The notes: generated from the letters alone by a model not told the origin. Numbered from the stretch's first letter, positions 17,491 through 28,445 are shown. The stretch is DNA of 42,858 nt from Myxococcales bacterium (GCA_013297655.1 JAAFHV010000001.1:83277-126134); one strand, 5' to 3'. Translations and numbers: made by a program.

Positions 17491-17619
17491 GACGAGCCCA
17501 CGATGTACCGGACGGCGAGTCGGTGGTCCACCGCGCGGTCCCTGGTGCGGCCTAGCGAGGCGCCCTTGGTCTCTCGATCGTCCGCGGAAGTGGCCATCGA
17601 TTCGGAGCGCGTCGTCGAC

Positions 17620-18231
17620 TCACATCCGATCGAAGAGCGGGAGCATGAGCACCCCGGGCGTCCGCACCACGAGCCCCGTGGAAAATGACCACACGCCGAC
17701 CCCTCCGAGCGTGGCATCGGCGCCCTCGATGTAGATGCCGGTGCTCGCCTCGCCGCGGACGCGTCCATAGAGGCCTTCATGGTCCGCCGGGCCATCGAAG
17801 ACGCTCACGTAGGACCCGGTCTCGAGGACCACGCCGGCCGCGCCGCCCCATCCGAGGCGTGGAAGCGAGCGCTCCCCGAGCACACGAAGCTGACCCTGCA
17901 AGAGCAGACGTACGTAGGCCTGCGGGCCACGGCGCGCGAAGGGGTTCGTCCCGAGCCGATTCCACAAAACGAAGGACGCCTCCGCGAACCCTCCGTCGAT
18001 GCGCGTCGAGGGCGCCCACGAACGCATGTATCCCACACCAAAATCGAAGCGCCTCCCGAGCGCCGCCTCATCCAGTTGCATGGGGTGAAGGCTCGCGCGG
18101 ACGTCGAGCGGCACCTCGGTCGGGCGACTCGCGACGGCGACCGCGCCAGTCCCCACGGAGAGACGCGCCGGCGGGAGCACCAGGCACCCCGAGCACACCG
18201 AGGCCAACCCGAGGATCGCGACCACGCGCAC
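17620..18231 (-). CDS. Small lipoprotein, possibly beta-barrel-like, unknown function
   Basis: This is a 203-residue protein starting at GTG 18231. The signal peptide ends in the lipobox CSGC. The rest alternates hydrophobic and polar residues with many Gly and aromatic positions (DFGVGYMRSWAP, GGFAEASFVLWNRL, AYVRLLLQGQLRVLG, GVGVWSFSTGLVV). That resembles an outer-membrane beta structure. No family was recognised. It lies upstream of rlmN on the same strand, 129 bases away. The start codon lies 60 bases from the 45-bp repeat array. Confidence 0.6.
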   Translation of the reverse strand: MRVVAILGLASVCSGCLVLPPARLSVGTGAVAVASRPTEVPLDVRASLHPMQLDEAALGRRFDFGVGYMRSWAPSTRIDGGFAEASFVLWNRLGTNPFARRGPQAYVRLLLQGQLRVLGERSLPRLGWGGAAGVVLETGSYVSVFDGPADHEGLYGRVRGEASTGIYIEGADATLGGVGVWSFSTGLVVRTPGVLMLPLFDRM

Positions 18232-18290
18232 CCCCGAGACCTACCACGCGCTACCCACCCGGTCCGCTCACCCCGGGGCCGGCTGCCAGG

Positions 18291-18550
18291 CCGCCAGGCC
18301 GACCGACGTTGGCCGTAACCCCGCGATACCTCGTCCCGCCAGGCCGACCGACGTTGGCCGTAACCCCGCGATACCTTGTCGCGCCAGGCCGACCGACGTT
18401 GGCCGTAACCCCGCGATACCTCGTCCCGCCAGGCCGACCGACGTTGGCCGCAAGCCCGCGATACCTCGTCCCGCCAGGCCGACTGACGTTGGCCGTAACC
18501 CCGCGATACCTCGTCCCGCCAGGCCGACTGACGTTGGCCGTAACCCCGCG
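18291..18550. repeat. 45-bp tandem repeat array, 5.8 copies, each with a hairpin
   Basis: Units lie at 18291-18335, 18336-18380, 18381-18425, 18426-18470, 18471-18515 and a partial one at 18516-18550. Each begins CCGCCAGGCCGACCGACG or close to it. Copies differ at a few positions (T for C at 18376, G for C at 18381, two changes in the fourth). Every unit holds GGCCGAC, a 4-base loop and GTTGGCC, which pair over 7 bp with one G-T. The change that marks the last two copies falls in the loop. Because 45 is divisible by three, all frames stay open and produce 15-residue repeats, but none looks like a real protein. It lies between divergent genes. Confidence 0.9.
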
Positions 18551-18600
18551 TCGGTCGAGTGGCACGCGCGAGGAACGACGCTACGTTCGAGCCTGAAGCC

Positions 18601-19023
18601 ATGTCGCGGAGGAAGCGTTACACGAGAAATCTCGGCCGAACGGTGCCGAGCCCGCTGCCCCAGCGCACGACACGCGCGTGGATACGCTTCGAGCATGCAC
18701 ACGAGCCGTTTGGTGCCTTCTCCTACACATGCGATGCGAAAGCCTTCCTCGAGGGCGAGGCGCGGCGGGAGCTAGAGCAGTTGCTCGGCTGGTTCAGGGA
18801 CCACCTCGACGCCCCCGAGCTGGCCCACGACGCGATGGACCGCTTCTGGTTCCGCGCCGAAGCCGAAGCGTCGCTCGTCCGCGCACGCAGGCTGATGGCC
18901 CTCCTGAACGACGCGGGCATCCCGATCGTGGAACGGAGCACGACGCGAGTTCCGGGGAAAATCACCTGGGAAGACCCCGATCAGGTCTCGCTCCTCACGT
19001 ACCGCGACGCCCCGCGCCCGTGA
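18601..19023 (+). CDS. Protein of unknown function, 140 residues
   Basis: The ATG at 18601 begins a very basic N-terminus (MSRRKRYTRNLGRTVPS). The middle is acidic and helical (FLEGEARRELEQLLGWFRDHLDAPELAHDAMDRFW, in two stretches), and the end contains RLMALLNDAGIPIVER. There is no signal peptide or membrane helix. A GTG at 18559 would extend it by 14 residues that lie close to the repeat array. I do not recognise a family. The codon pattern and lack of better frames support it as a real gene. A weak hairpin TGCGGT / ACCGCA follows at 19036-19055. Confidence 0.55.
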   Translation: MSRRKRYTRNLGRTVPSPLPQRTTRAWIRFEHAHEPFGAFSYTCDAKAFLEGEARRELEQLLGWFRDHLDAPELAHDAMDRFWFRAEAEASLVRARRLMALLNDAGIPIVERSTTRVPGKITWEDPDQVSLLTYRDAPRP

Positions 19024-19035
19024 CGTCATAAAGCA

Positions 19036-19055
19036 TGCGGTCTACATCTACCGCA
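19036..19055. terminator. Candidate terminator hairpin between converging genes
   Basis: TGCGGT (19036-19041) pairs with ACCGCA (19050-19055) across an 8-base loop, 13 bases after the stop of the 140-residue gene and before the dnaK end. No T-run follows. Confidence 0.3.
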
Positions 19056-19168
19056 CGAGCGCTCATGGCCCTCGCGTCGCCGAGCCAAAATCATCGATAG
19101 TCTCGGACAAAAGCAACACGGCGACTCCCGTTAGGAAGCCGCCGTGGCTCACGCGGAGGCGCGTGGCA

Positions 19169-21082
<1,914 letters not shown>

Positions 21083-21578
21083 GGCTATCCTCCAACACTT
21101 TCCTAATCCGGGGGCCAGGGAGACAGGCGCTAGACGCGCGGGCCTTCCCTGGAAAAGCCCGTGTGCTCGATAGAGCGACTGGCGAAAGAACGCCAGCCAT
21201 CGTTTGTGGGTTCACGGGTCCCTCGCTAGCGCTCGGGCCCGAGACAGTTACGCATATGCGAGTCGCTTTCGGCGCCTTCGCACGTCGTGTCAAGGTGCAG
21301 GACGACCTCTTTCTGGTCTTTGGCCCGGTTTTTTCCAGGACCACCTTTATCTCGACAGCCGCAAGCTAATCACATGGTGGGCGGCGTCAACGCGTGGACC
21401 CAATCGAGTGAAAAAAGGCGGTCGGGCGCTCTCACCGGAGGAGCTTTCCTCGGAAGGGGGAGCGTTGCGGGCGGGGAGGTTCGCTGGTAGCCTCCAAGGG
21501 TTCCCCTTCCCGGGCTCCCTTTGCCCAAAGCTTTATCGCGCCCCGGCTCCTTGGCCGTGCGGGCGCAAATCGGCCCTG
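21083..21578. other. 496-base divergent region between dnaK and pcnB
   Basis: I see no convincing gene here. On the dnaK side there is a hairpin CTGGCG / CGCCAG (21179-21196) and a wider dyad CCAGGGA (21115-21121) / TCCCTGG (21146-21152). At 21232-21243 lies the perfect 12-base palindrome CTCGGGCCCGAG. On the minus strand TTGACA is found at 21288-21293, but I could not pair it with a good -10 box. These are possible controls of dnaK. I did not find the CIRCE sequence or a convincing sigma-32 site. Confidence 0.35.
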
Positions 21579-22904
21579 ATGCGTCGACCCAAAGACTCGC
21601 TCCCGCCCCCGCCGGAGCTCCCGAACTTCACCATAGAATCCGACGAAGACGAGCTTCGTCCCGTCGAAGAGCGACACGCCGGCACCGGCCTCGTTCGTCA
21701 CGACGTCCACCTGGACGACGGCCGCCTCGACCAAGACGCCGCGCGCGTCGTGCGTCGCCTCGAGAAGGCCGGCTTCCAGGCCTACCTCGTCGGCGGGTGC
21801 GTCCGCGACCTCTTGCTCGACAAGAACCCGAAGGACTTCGACATCGCGACGAGCGCGCGCCCGGAGGACGTCCGGCAGCTCTTCCGCAACTGTCGCGTCA
21901 TCGGCCGGCGTTTTCGCCTCGCGCACGTGCTCTTCGGGGGCGGAAAAATCGTGGAGGTCGCCACCTTCCGCCGCAAGCCCCAAGACGCCACCGACGACGT
22001 CGTCGACGAGACCGACGATCTCCTCATCCGGAACGACAACGTGTTCGGCGAGGCCCACGAAGATGCGCTCCGGCGCGACTTCACGATCAACGCGCTCTTC
22101 TACGATCTCGAGCGCCACCAGGTGCTCGACTGGTGCGGCGGCATGGACGACATCCGTGGCCGCGTCATTCGCACCATCGGCGATCCTACGGTGCGCTTCC
22201 GTGAAGATCCCGTGCGCATCCTCCGCGCGGTCAAGTTCGCCTCCCGCCTCGACATCGGCATCTCGCCGGAGGTCTACGAGTCGATGGTCGACAACCGCGA
22301 CGAGCTCGCCCGGGCCGCTCGTCCGCGCATCTTCGAGGAGATTTCGCGCCTCCTCCGTGGTGGTGCGGCGCATCGCTCGATGTGGCTCCTTTGGGAGAGC
22401 GGCGGCATGGGTGTCTTGCTCCCCGAGCTCTCCGCGTTCCTCGACGACGACGAGGGTACGTCAGGCGCAGGTTCGCGATTTTACAAGCGAATGTCCGCGA
22501 TCGATTACGTCACGAAGACACGCGGGGCGCCGGACGATCTGGCCACCTGGTGCGCGCTCCTGGCCGAGCCGCTCTCCGAGTACACCACCGGCGTTCGTGA
22601 TCCGCAGACCGCGGCGCTCGAGTTCCTCGACTTGGTGGTGGAGCGCGTCGCGATGCCTCGTCGGATCGCGGACGGCGTGCGGCGCGTGATGGCCGTGCTC
22701 CCGAAGCTCTCGCAAGGTCGCCTCGGGCGCCTCGCGCGGACCGAGCTCGCCAAGCCCGCGGTCGATACGTTGGAGCTCGATCTCATCGCGCGCGGCAAGT
22801 CGACCGAGATGGTCGAGGCTCTGCGCTCGGAGCTGGGCACCTTCACCCCCGCGCCTCCGGTTTATCGCGATAGGCCGCCCCCGCGCCGCCCTTCACGCAG
22901 GTAG
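21579..22904 (+). CDS. pcnB: Poly(A) polymerase PcnB (nucleotidyltransferase)
   Basis: This is a 441-residue class II nucleotidyltransferase. The head domain has YLVGGCVRDLLLDKNPKDFD with Gly72-Gly73 and the metal-binding Asp86 and Asp88. The segment GRRFRLAHVLFG (about 109-120) is the mark that separates PcnB-type poly(A) polymerases from CCA-adding enzymes; RRDFTINALFYD also fits. PcnB adds 3' poly(A) tails that promote RNA decay. The C-terminus (PVYRDRPPPRRPSRR) is basic, as is common. The ATG at 21579 gives a normal N-terminus; the frame is open upstream to 21204, but that part looks non-coding. A dual CCA-adding role cannot be excluded. Confidence 0.88.
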   Translation: MRRPKDSLPPPPELPNFTIESDEDELRPVEERHAGTGLVRHDVHLDDGRLDQDAARVVRRLEKAGFQAYLVGGCVRDLLLDKNPKDFDIATSARPEDVRQLFRNCRVIGRRFRLAHVLFGGGKIVEVATFRRKPQDATDDVVDETDDLLIRNDNVFGEAHEDALRRDFTINALFYDLERHQVLDWCGGMDDIRGRVIRTIGDPTVRFREDPVRILRAVKFASRLDIGISPEVYESMVDNRDELARAARPRIFEEISRLLRGGAAHRSMWLLWESGGMGVLLPELSAFLDDDEGTSGAGSRFYKRMSAIDYVTKTRGAPDDLATWCALLAEPLSEYTTGVRDPQTAALEFLDLVVERVAMPRRIADGVRRVMAVLPKLSQGRLGRLARTELAKPAVDTLELDLIARGKSTEMVEALRSELGTFTPAPPVYRDRPPPRRPSRR

Positions 22905-23048
22905 AGCTCCTTTCACGCTGGCGCCTGACCGATCGCGCGCACCTGTCGCGCGGGTAAGGTGCCGTCCCCTTCGCCCGTCGGGGAGGCCGGCGGGATCGCT
23001 GCGGTCGCGCGAACGGGCACGGGGAGCCGCTCGACGTTGGCACTCGGC

Positions 23049-23981
23049 CTACATGCAGCCACAGCCGACGGGATCGCCGGGGCTGCACCCGGCGGGGCCT
23101 TTGCCGATCGAGCCTGCTGCGCACACCTTGCCGGTGGTCCACGTGAGGCCGTCGAGCTTGGCTCCGGCCAGCTTCACGCCGAGCAACTGGGCATTGAGCA
23201 TGTCGGCGTTCGTCAAGTTGGCGTTCGAAAGGTCGGTGCTCTGCAGGTTGACGCCACGGAACTTCGCGCCGGTGAGGTTCAACCCCACGAGGCCCGAGCT
23301 GCCGGAGAGCCCCGCGTCCTGAAAGTTCACGTTCGTGAGGTTCGTGCCGGTGAGGACCGTGCTCGAGAGCGTGGCTCCGCGCAGGCTGCGGCCAGTGAGA
23401 TCCATGTTGGGGAGCTTGGCGCTCGAGAGCCTCGCAAACTCGAAGATCGTTCCCGCGACGTTGGCGCCGGTGAAGTCGGCCCCGTTGAGCAGGGCGTTCG
23501 AGAAGTTGGCGTTCGTGAGGTTCGCGCCGCTGAGCTTCGCGTTGGTGTCGATCAGCGCGAGCGTGAGATTGGCGCCGGTGAGGTTCGCGTTCGTCAGGTT
23601 CACGCCGCGCATTTTTGCGTCCGTGAAGGTGGTGCCCGAAAAGTTCGTCCCGCGGAAGCTGCCGTACGAGAGCCTCGCGCCGGAGAGGTTCATGTTGGCC
23701 TTGTTGCAGCCATCCCAATTGACCGCGACCCCAGTCTGAGGAGCGGCAGCGCAGTTCGGCGTCGAAGGGGGCACGGGGTTGCCGGACTCCGCGGGGGCCA
23801 CGCTCGCGGTCGGAGCGGTTGTCACCTTTCGCACCGTGCCCGCCGGGCGCACGGTGGGTACGGCCGGCTGGGCAGTGGGCGTCGCCGTGGGAGAGGCGAA
23901 GGCCAACAAGGGCGCCGCCACGAGCACCGACCATGTCGCGAGAGCCGTATACGTTCGGGCGTGACGAGCTGAATGATTCAT
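23049..23981 (-). CDS. Secreted pentapeptide-repeat protein
   Basis: This is a 310-residue protein starting at ATG 23981, with AGGAG just upstream. The N-terminus is a signal peptide (TYTALATWSVLVAAPLLAFA), followed by a Thr/Pro/Ala-rich stretch. From about residue 90 to 275 it is built of A(N/D)LxX pentapeptides such as LTNANLTGANLTLAL and LSGANLTNANFSNALLNGA, which fold as a four-sided right-handed beta helix. The C-terminus is Cys-rich and ends CSPGDPVGCGCM. Cytosolic relatives (Qnr-type) mimic DNA and bind gyrase. This one is exported, so that role is unlikely. It probably acts in the envelope, but its target is unknown. Confidence 0.85.
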   Translation of the reverse strand: MNHSARHARTYTALATWSVLVAAPLLAFASPTATPTAQPAVPTVRPAGTVRKVTTAPTASVAPAESGNPVPPSTPNCAAAPQTGVAVNWDGCNKANMNLSGARLSYGSFRGTNFSGTTFTDAKMRGVNLTNANLTGANLTLALIDTNAKLSGANLTNANFSNALLNGADFTGANVAGTIFEFARLSSAKLPNMDLTGRSLRGATLSSTVLTGTNLTNVNFQDAGLSGSSGLVGLNLTGAKFRGVNLQSTDLSNANLTNADMLNAQLLGVKLAGAKLDGLTWTTGKVCAAGSIGKGPAGCSPGDPVGCGCM

Positions 23982-24121
23982 ATCTCTCCTAGGATAATGT
24001 CCAGCAGGGGCGTTCGACGCGCGAGCGGCCGAAATCGTACACCGATCTTGCCACGCTCCCGAGATGGTTCGCCCGCGAGTCCTTCGCTCTAAGTGAGATC
24101 TTCGATCGAATTCAGAGATCC

Positions 24122-26104
24122 CTAATCCTTCTTCGCGAGGCCCAAGGCCATGCGGATCCTGGCGAGGGCTCCGAGCGGCTCGGTGCTCTTGCGAATGCGA
24201 TCCGAGAGGGCGCGGTTGGCGTCGGAGGCGTCGAGGGCGAGGGCGCGATCGATCGTCTCGCGGGCGTCGGCGTGGCGAGAGGCGGCGAGGAGCGCGGTCG
24301 CACGAACCGCGAGCGTCTTCGCGGTCTCGCCTTCGAGGGCGCAGGCACGATCGGCGTGCTCGAGGGCCTTTTGTGCGCTCCCGAGCGCGACGTGGACCGC
24401 GACGAGCTCGAGGTGGGCAGGGGTCGCTCCCGGGCTCCGTGAGACCGCCGCTTCGAGCGCGATCCGCGCTTCGTTCCAGCGCTCGCGGCGTCGCTCGGCC
24501 ATGCCGAGCGCAAAGTGGGCGGTCCACACGTCGTTGTCGATCGCGAGGGTCTTTGCGCGAGCAGAGAGGGCGGCGAGCTCGTGCTCTTCGGTGGGGGCGT
24601 GAACCGCGCGAACCACGTCTTCCAGCTCGCGCGCGGCGCGGGGCTGCTCGATCGCGAACCGCGTGCGACACGCCTCTGCCGCGAGCGCGGACGCGGGAGC
24701 CAGGCTCTCCACGTTGGTGAGGTGCTCCCGCGCGGCGCCGAGATCGCCGAGGCCCACCTTCGCGCGCGCCAAGGTGAGCTCTGCCCACGCGTCGGTGCCC
24801 TCGGCGACGAGGCGGCTCGCGAGACGAACCATGCACTCTGCACGCTCTCGTGGAGCCATACCGGCGGCGCCCGGACCCTCCGCGCGCGGCACCGTCGATT
24901 CCGTGGTGGTGGTCGTGAGGAGGCGCAGCACACGACGCGCGACCTCCGAGGGCAGGTCTTGGCACTCTGCCGCTTCGCACGCGAGCTGCTCCACGAGGGC
25001 CACGTCGGAGTCGCGGGTCGCGATGCCGAGGAGAGTCATGAAGGCGGGAGGGAACCCGGGGTGCTGCCCAAGCACCGCCGTAAGTGCACGTATCGCCTCC
25101 ATTTTATCGCCTTGTTCGAGCGAGGTGACGGCGCGCTCGGTGAGCAAGAGCGGGTCGTCTGGGCAGAGCGTGAGCGCGTGATCGAGGCCCTCGCGCGCGC
25201 CCGCGAGATCGCCTCGGGCGCGGCGTGCCTCGGCCGCGATCGCGTGAAGGCGGGGACGTTTCGGGGCGCGTTCCAGCGCGGCGTGCACGTATTTTTCTGC
25301 GGTATCGACCGATCCGCGACGCATGTGGAGCGCGCCGAGGGCTTCGTAGAGGCTCGCTTGGGTGGGCGCGTCGGCCACCGCGCGCACGAGGGCACGCTCC
25401 GCTGCGGCGGCGAGCTTCTCGTCGTCCGGGCTCGCGAGGACCAAGTCGAGCGACACCGCCGCGAGCCGCCCGGCAGGTAAATTCGCTTCGGGGGCGGCCT
25501 CGACGGCCCGCTCGAGATGCAGGAGCGACGCGAGGCGGTCGTGCGCACCGCCCCGGAGTGGATTGTGCAGGATGCATCGTTCGGCGAAGAGCACGCTCTC
25601 GAGGGCGTCCCATCCGAGGTGGGCGATGTCGCGCGCGGCGCCGAGGTCGATGTCGATCGCGGACCTGAGCTGCTCGATGACGGCGACGATCTCGAGGCCC
25701 GCTTCTTCGGACGTGAGGCTGGTCTCTTCGTCGGCGAGGACCTTGCCCGAGACGGGCTCGAACACGAGCACCCGCAGCGACCCGCGGCCCTCCGACGGGG
25801 GCTCGAGCTGGCCGGTGATCACGCAGCGCACCTCGTCGTGGGGGGGCGCAGCGCCGGCCAAGTCGCTCCACGTTCGCGGGGGGACGAAGGCCTCGATCGG
25901 CCGCGGCTCGCCGCCCTGACCGTCACGCGAGAGGAGCTGCGCGAGGGCGATATTGTGGCCAAAAACGCTAGAAAAAGCGTGCAGGAGGGCCGCGATCCCC
26001 AAGCCGAGATCTTTGGAATCCTCTGGCACCGCGAACGGAACGACGACGGCTCGTCTCGCGCGTTCCACGGTGCTCGAGTCCGCCTGCGGCTCGTCGCTCC
26101 CCAT
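24122..26104 (-). CDS. TPR-repeat protein of unknown function
   Basis: This is a 660-residue cytosolic protein starting at ATG 26104. The first 170 residues (RRAVVVPFAVPEDSKDLGLGIAALL, RSAIDIDLGAARDI) resemble a nucleotide- or adenylate-cyclase-associated N-terminus seen before TPR arrays, but I cannot name it. From about 240 onward there are tetratricopeptide repeats with the usual alternation of A, G, Y and L: ALVRAVADAPTQASLYEALGALHMRRG, then ALERAPKRPRLHAIAAEARRARGDLAGA, and others up to the end. TPRs bind protein partners. A TTG at 26155 would add a few residues. It is divergent from rarA across 110 bases. Its partner is not evident. Confidence 0.78.
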   Translation of the reverse strand: MGSDEPQADSSTVERARRAVVVPFAVPEDSKDLGLGIAALLHAFSSVFGHNIALAQLLSRDGQGGEPRPIEAFVPPRTWSDLAGAAPPHDEVRCVITGQLEPPSEGRGSLRVLVFEPVSGKVLADEETSLTSEEAGLEIVAVIEQLRSAIDIDLGAARDIAHLGWDALESVLFAERCILHNPLRGGAHDRLASLLHLERAVEAAPEANLPAGRLAAVSLDLVLASPDDEKLAAAAERALVRAVADAPTQASLYEALGALHMRRGSVDTAEKYVHAALERAPKRPRLHAIAAEARRARGDLAGAREGLDHALTLCPDDPLLLTERAVTSLEQGDKMEAIRALTAVLGQHPGFPPAFMTLLGIATRDSDVALVEQLACEAAECQDLPSEVARRVLRLLTTTTTESTVPRAEGPGAAGMAPRERAECMVRLASRLVAEGTDAWAELTLARAKVGLGDLGAAREHLTNVESLAPASALAAEACRTRFAIEQPRAARELEDVVRAVHAPTEEHELAALSARAKTLAIDNDVWTAHFALGMAERRRERWNEARIALEAAVSRSPGATPAHLELVAVHVALGSAQKALEHADRACALEGETAKTLAVRATALLAASRHADARETIDRALALDASDANRALSDRIRKSTEPLGALARIRMALGLAKKD

Positions 26105-26214
26105 GCGAGGTTCATCCTTGCCGACACGCGCGACGTTCACAAGCTCGGAGAACAAAACCCACGCGTGACGAAACGCATCGCGTCAGTCTCGCGTCTGCGA
26201 TAGGCACACCGACG

Positions 26215-27564
26215 ATGCGCCGCGGCTCGATCGAAAAGCCGACTCTCTTTACGGCCCACGCCGAGCGTACGGCCGCGCGCGATGGCGGGATCCCCCTCGC
26301 CGAGCGCATGCGCCCGAAGCGCCTGGAGGATTACGTAGGGCAGACGCACGTGCTCGCGGAGGGCAAGCCGCTCACCCGATCGATCGCGCAGGATCGCGTG
26401 CCGTCGCTCATCCTATGGGGCCCACCGGGCGTGGGAAAGACCACCCTCGGTCGCGTCATCGCGGAGCACACCAAGTCGACGTTCGTGCTCTTCAGCGCGG
26501 TCCTCGGCAGCCTCGCCGAGCTGCGTGAGATCGTCGCGAAGGCCAAAGAAGAACGCGCCTATCGTGGCGGAAAGACTCTCGTTTTCGTCGACGAGATCCA
26601 TCGCTTCAACAAGGCGCAACAAGACGCGTTTTTGCCGCACGTCGAGGCGGGGGTGATCACGCTCGTGGGCGCGACGACGGAGAACCCCTCGTTCGCGGTG
26701 AACGCGGCGCTGCTCTCGCGGTGCAAGGTGGTGCGCCTCGATCCGCTCCCCGACGCGGCGCTCGTCACGTTGCTCTCGCGCGCGCTGGTCGATCCGATGG
26801 GCCTCGGGAACCTCGGTCTCACCGCCGACGCGGACATCCTCGAAGGCCTCGCGCGCGCGGCGCGTGGAGATGGTCGTCGCGCGCTCACGGTCCTCGAGTC
26901 GATCGCGGAGGACGTGGCCTCGCGCGGCGCGACGACCATCACGCGCGAAGACCTCGAAGCGGACGGGACACGGGCGCCGCTCCTCCACGACAAAACGGGG
27001 GATGGCCACTACGACGTGACGAGCGCGTTCATCAAATCGATGCGCGGCTCGGACCCGGACGCGGCCGTGTACTGGCTCATGCGGCTCCTCGAGGCGGGCG
27101 AAGATCCGCTGTTTCTCCTGCGTCGGATGGTGATCTTCGCGAGCGAGGACGTGGGAAACGCCGATCCGCGCGCGCTCGTGGTGGTCACCTCGGCCGACGC
27201 GGCGTTCCGTAGGCTCGGCATGCCGGAAGGCCTCTATCCGCTCGCCCACGCGGCGCTTTACCTCGCGGCGGCCCCCAAATCGAACGCGGTCGGGACGGCC
27301 TTCACCCGCGCCCGCGAGCTCATCGAGACCTACGGTTCGCTCCCGGTGCCGCGGAAGCTGCGAAACCCGGTGTCCGCCCTCGCCCGCAGCGAGGGTCACG
27401 GCGCCGACTACCGCTACGCCCACGATTTCGAGGGCGGCTTCGTCCCTGGCGAGCGGTACCTCCCGGACGAGATCGGCGAGGCGACGCTCTACGAGCCCAC
27501 GAACCACGGCGAAGAGGCGAAAATCGCGGCTCGCCTGGCCGCGATGCGCAACGGCAAGAAGTGA
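26215..27564 (+). CDS. rarA: Replication-associated recombination protein RarA (MgsA/WRNIP1 family)
   Basis: This is a 449-residue AAA+ ATPase that acts at stalled replication forks. Residues 26-42 (IPLAERMRPKRLEDYVG) precede the Walker A motif GPPGVGKTT (69-77) and the Walker B region VFVDEIHRFNKAQQDAFLP (123-141). The sensor segment is GATTENPSF. The C-terminal oligomerisation domain contains EDVGNADPRALVVV and PEGLYPLAHAALYLA, both typical for RarA. The ATG at 26215 is the first in frame and gives normal length. Confidence 0.95.
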   Translation: MRRGSIEKPTLFTAHAERTAARDGGIPLAERMRPKRLEDYVGQTHVLAEGKPLTRSIAQDRVPSLILWGPPGVGKTTLGRVIAEHTKSTFVLFSAVLGSLAELREIVAKAKEERAYRGGKTLVFVDEIHRFNKAQQDAFLPHVEAGVITLVGATTENPSFAVNAALLSRCKVVRLDPLPDAALVTLLSRALVDPMGLGNLGLTADADILEGLARAARGDGRRALTVLESIAEDVASRGATTITREDLEADGTRAPLLHDKTGDGHYDVTSAFIKSMRGSDPDAAVYWLMRLLEAGEDPLFLLRRMVIFASEDVGNADPRALVVVTSADAAFRRLGMPEGLYPLAHAALYLAAAPKSNAVGTAFTRARELIETYGSLPVPRKLRNPVSALARSEGHGADYRYAHDFEGGFVPGERYLPDEIGEATLYEPTNHGEEAKIAARLAAMRNGKK

Positions 27565-27577
27565 CGGACGGCATAGC

Positions 27578-27587
27578 TTTCTAGAAA
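27578..27587. promoter_or_regulatory. AT-rich palindrome upstream of the TrmB-like gene
   Basis: TTTCTAGAAA (27578-27587) is a perfect 10-base palindrome in otherwise GC-rich DNA, 40 bases before the TrmB-like start codon and 13 bases after the rarA stop. It is flanked by AGC and T-GCT. A dimeric regulator could bind here, and self-regulation of the downstream gene is possible but unproven. Confidence 0.4.
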
Positions 27588-27627
27588 TGCTCGCCCCGCG
27601 GCCGGCAATCGTGGGAAAACCTTGGGC

Positions 27628-28443
27628 ATGTCGGATCCGGACGTGGTCCCCGCGCTCGTGTCGCTCGGGTTCAGCCTGAACGAGTCGCGCGCGTACGCGG
27701 CGCTTCTCCAAGAGAGCCCCGCGACCGGCTACGAGGTCGGCGTTCGTGCGCAGATCCCGCGTTCGGCGGTGTACGGCGTGCTTCGTCGTCTCGTGAAGGC
27801 CGGCGCCGCGCGTTCGATCGCGGGCACCCCGGAGCGCTTCGCCCCCAGCCCCGCGGAGGACGTGCTCCACCTCCTGCGCAAACGCTTCGACGCGTCGGTC
27901 GAGCAGCTCGAGACCGCGATCGCGCACATCGACACCGCGCCTCAGGTGCCGGATGCGTTCAGCGTGCGCGGCTACGACCGCGTCCTCGAGGAGGCCGAGC
28001 GTCTCATTCGCGGGGCCGAAGAGCGCCTCGTCGTGAGCGGCTGGCCGCGCGAGCTCGACGTCCTCACGAACGAGCTGAAACGCGCCCAAAAACGCAAGGT
28101 TTACATCGTGATCTTCTCGCACGCGGAGCTCCCTGCGCTCCCGGGTGAGCTGTTCTCGTACGGCATGCGCGAGGCCGATCTCGAAGACTTCTGGAAGCAT
28201 CGCCTCGTGGTCGTCGCCGACGACACGAAGAGCCTCGTCGGCGCCACGGAGAAGCTCCCGTCCGACAGCGCGGTCCTCAGCGAGACCGCGGCGATCGCGG
28301 AGATCGCCACGAGCCAGGTCGCCCTCGACATCACCCTCCTCTGCCAACGCAGCGGCCGCAGCACCGAGACCGTCATGGCCAGAATGCTCGGTCAGCGCGT
28401 GGGCCGCCTCGATTCGCTCATGAAGAAGCGCGAGGGCGCGTAG
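27628..28443 (+). CDS. TrmB-like transcriptional regulator
   Basis: This is a 271-residue protein. The N-terminal winged helix (about 6-70, LVSLGFSLNESRAYAALLQESPATGYEV and IPRSAVYGVLRRLVKAGA) matches the sugar-specific TrmB family. A helical linker (about 80-105) is followed by a ligand domain with PLD-like features (VRGYDRVLEEAERLIRGAEERLVVSGWPRE). TrmB proteins often respond to sugars, but this one has no sugar genes beside it. A TTG at 27622 would add two codons. Its stop is two bases from the next start, so the two genes form an operon. Confidence 0.85.
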   Translation: MSDPDVVPALVSLGFSLNESRAYAALLQESPATGYEVGVRAQIPRSAVYGVLRRLVKAGAARSIAGTPERFAPSPAEDVLHLLRKRFDASVEQLETAIAHIDTAPQVPDAFSVRGYDRVLEEAERLIRGAEERLVVSGWPRELDVLTNELKRAQKRKVYIVIFSHAELPALPGELFSYGMREADLEDFWKHRLVVVADDTKSLVGATEKLPSDSAVLSETAAIAEIATSQVALDITLLCQRSGRSTETVMARMLGQRVGRLDSLMKKREGA

Positions 28444-28445
28444 CC

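Noticed and set aside
18291-18550. Possible CRISPR array or repeat protein
   Set aside because: Units are contiguous with no variable spacers, so it is not CRISPR. The 15-residue repeats in open frames have no start, ribosome site or plausible composition.
21204-21578. Upstream extension of the pcnB frame
   Set aside because: The extra 125 codons match nothing in the PcnB family and the composition looks non-coding.
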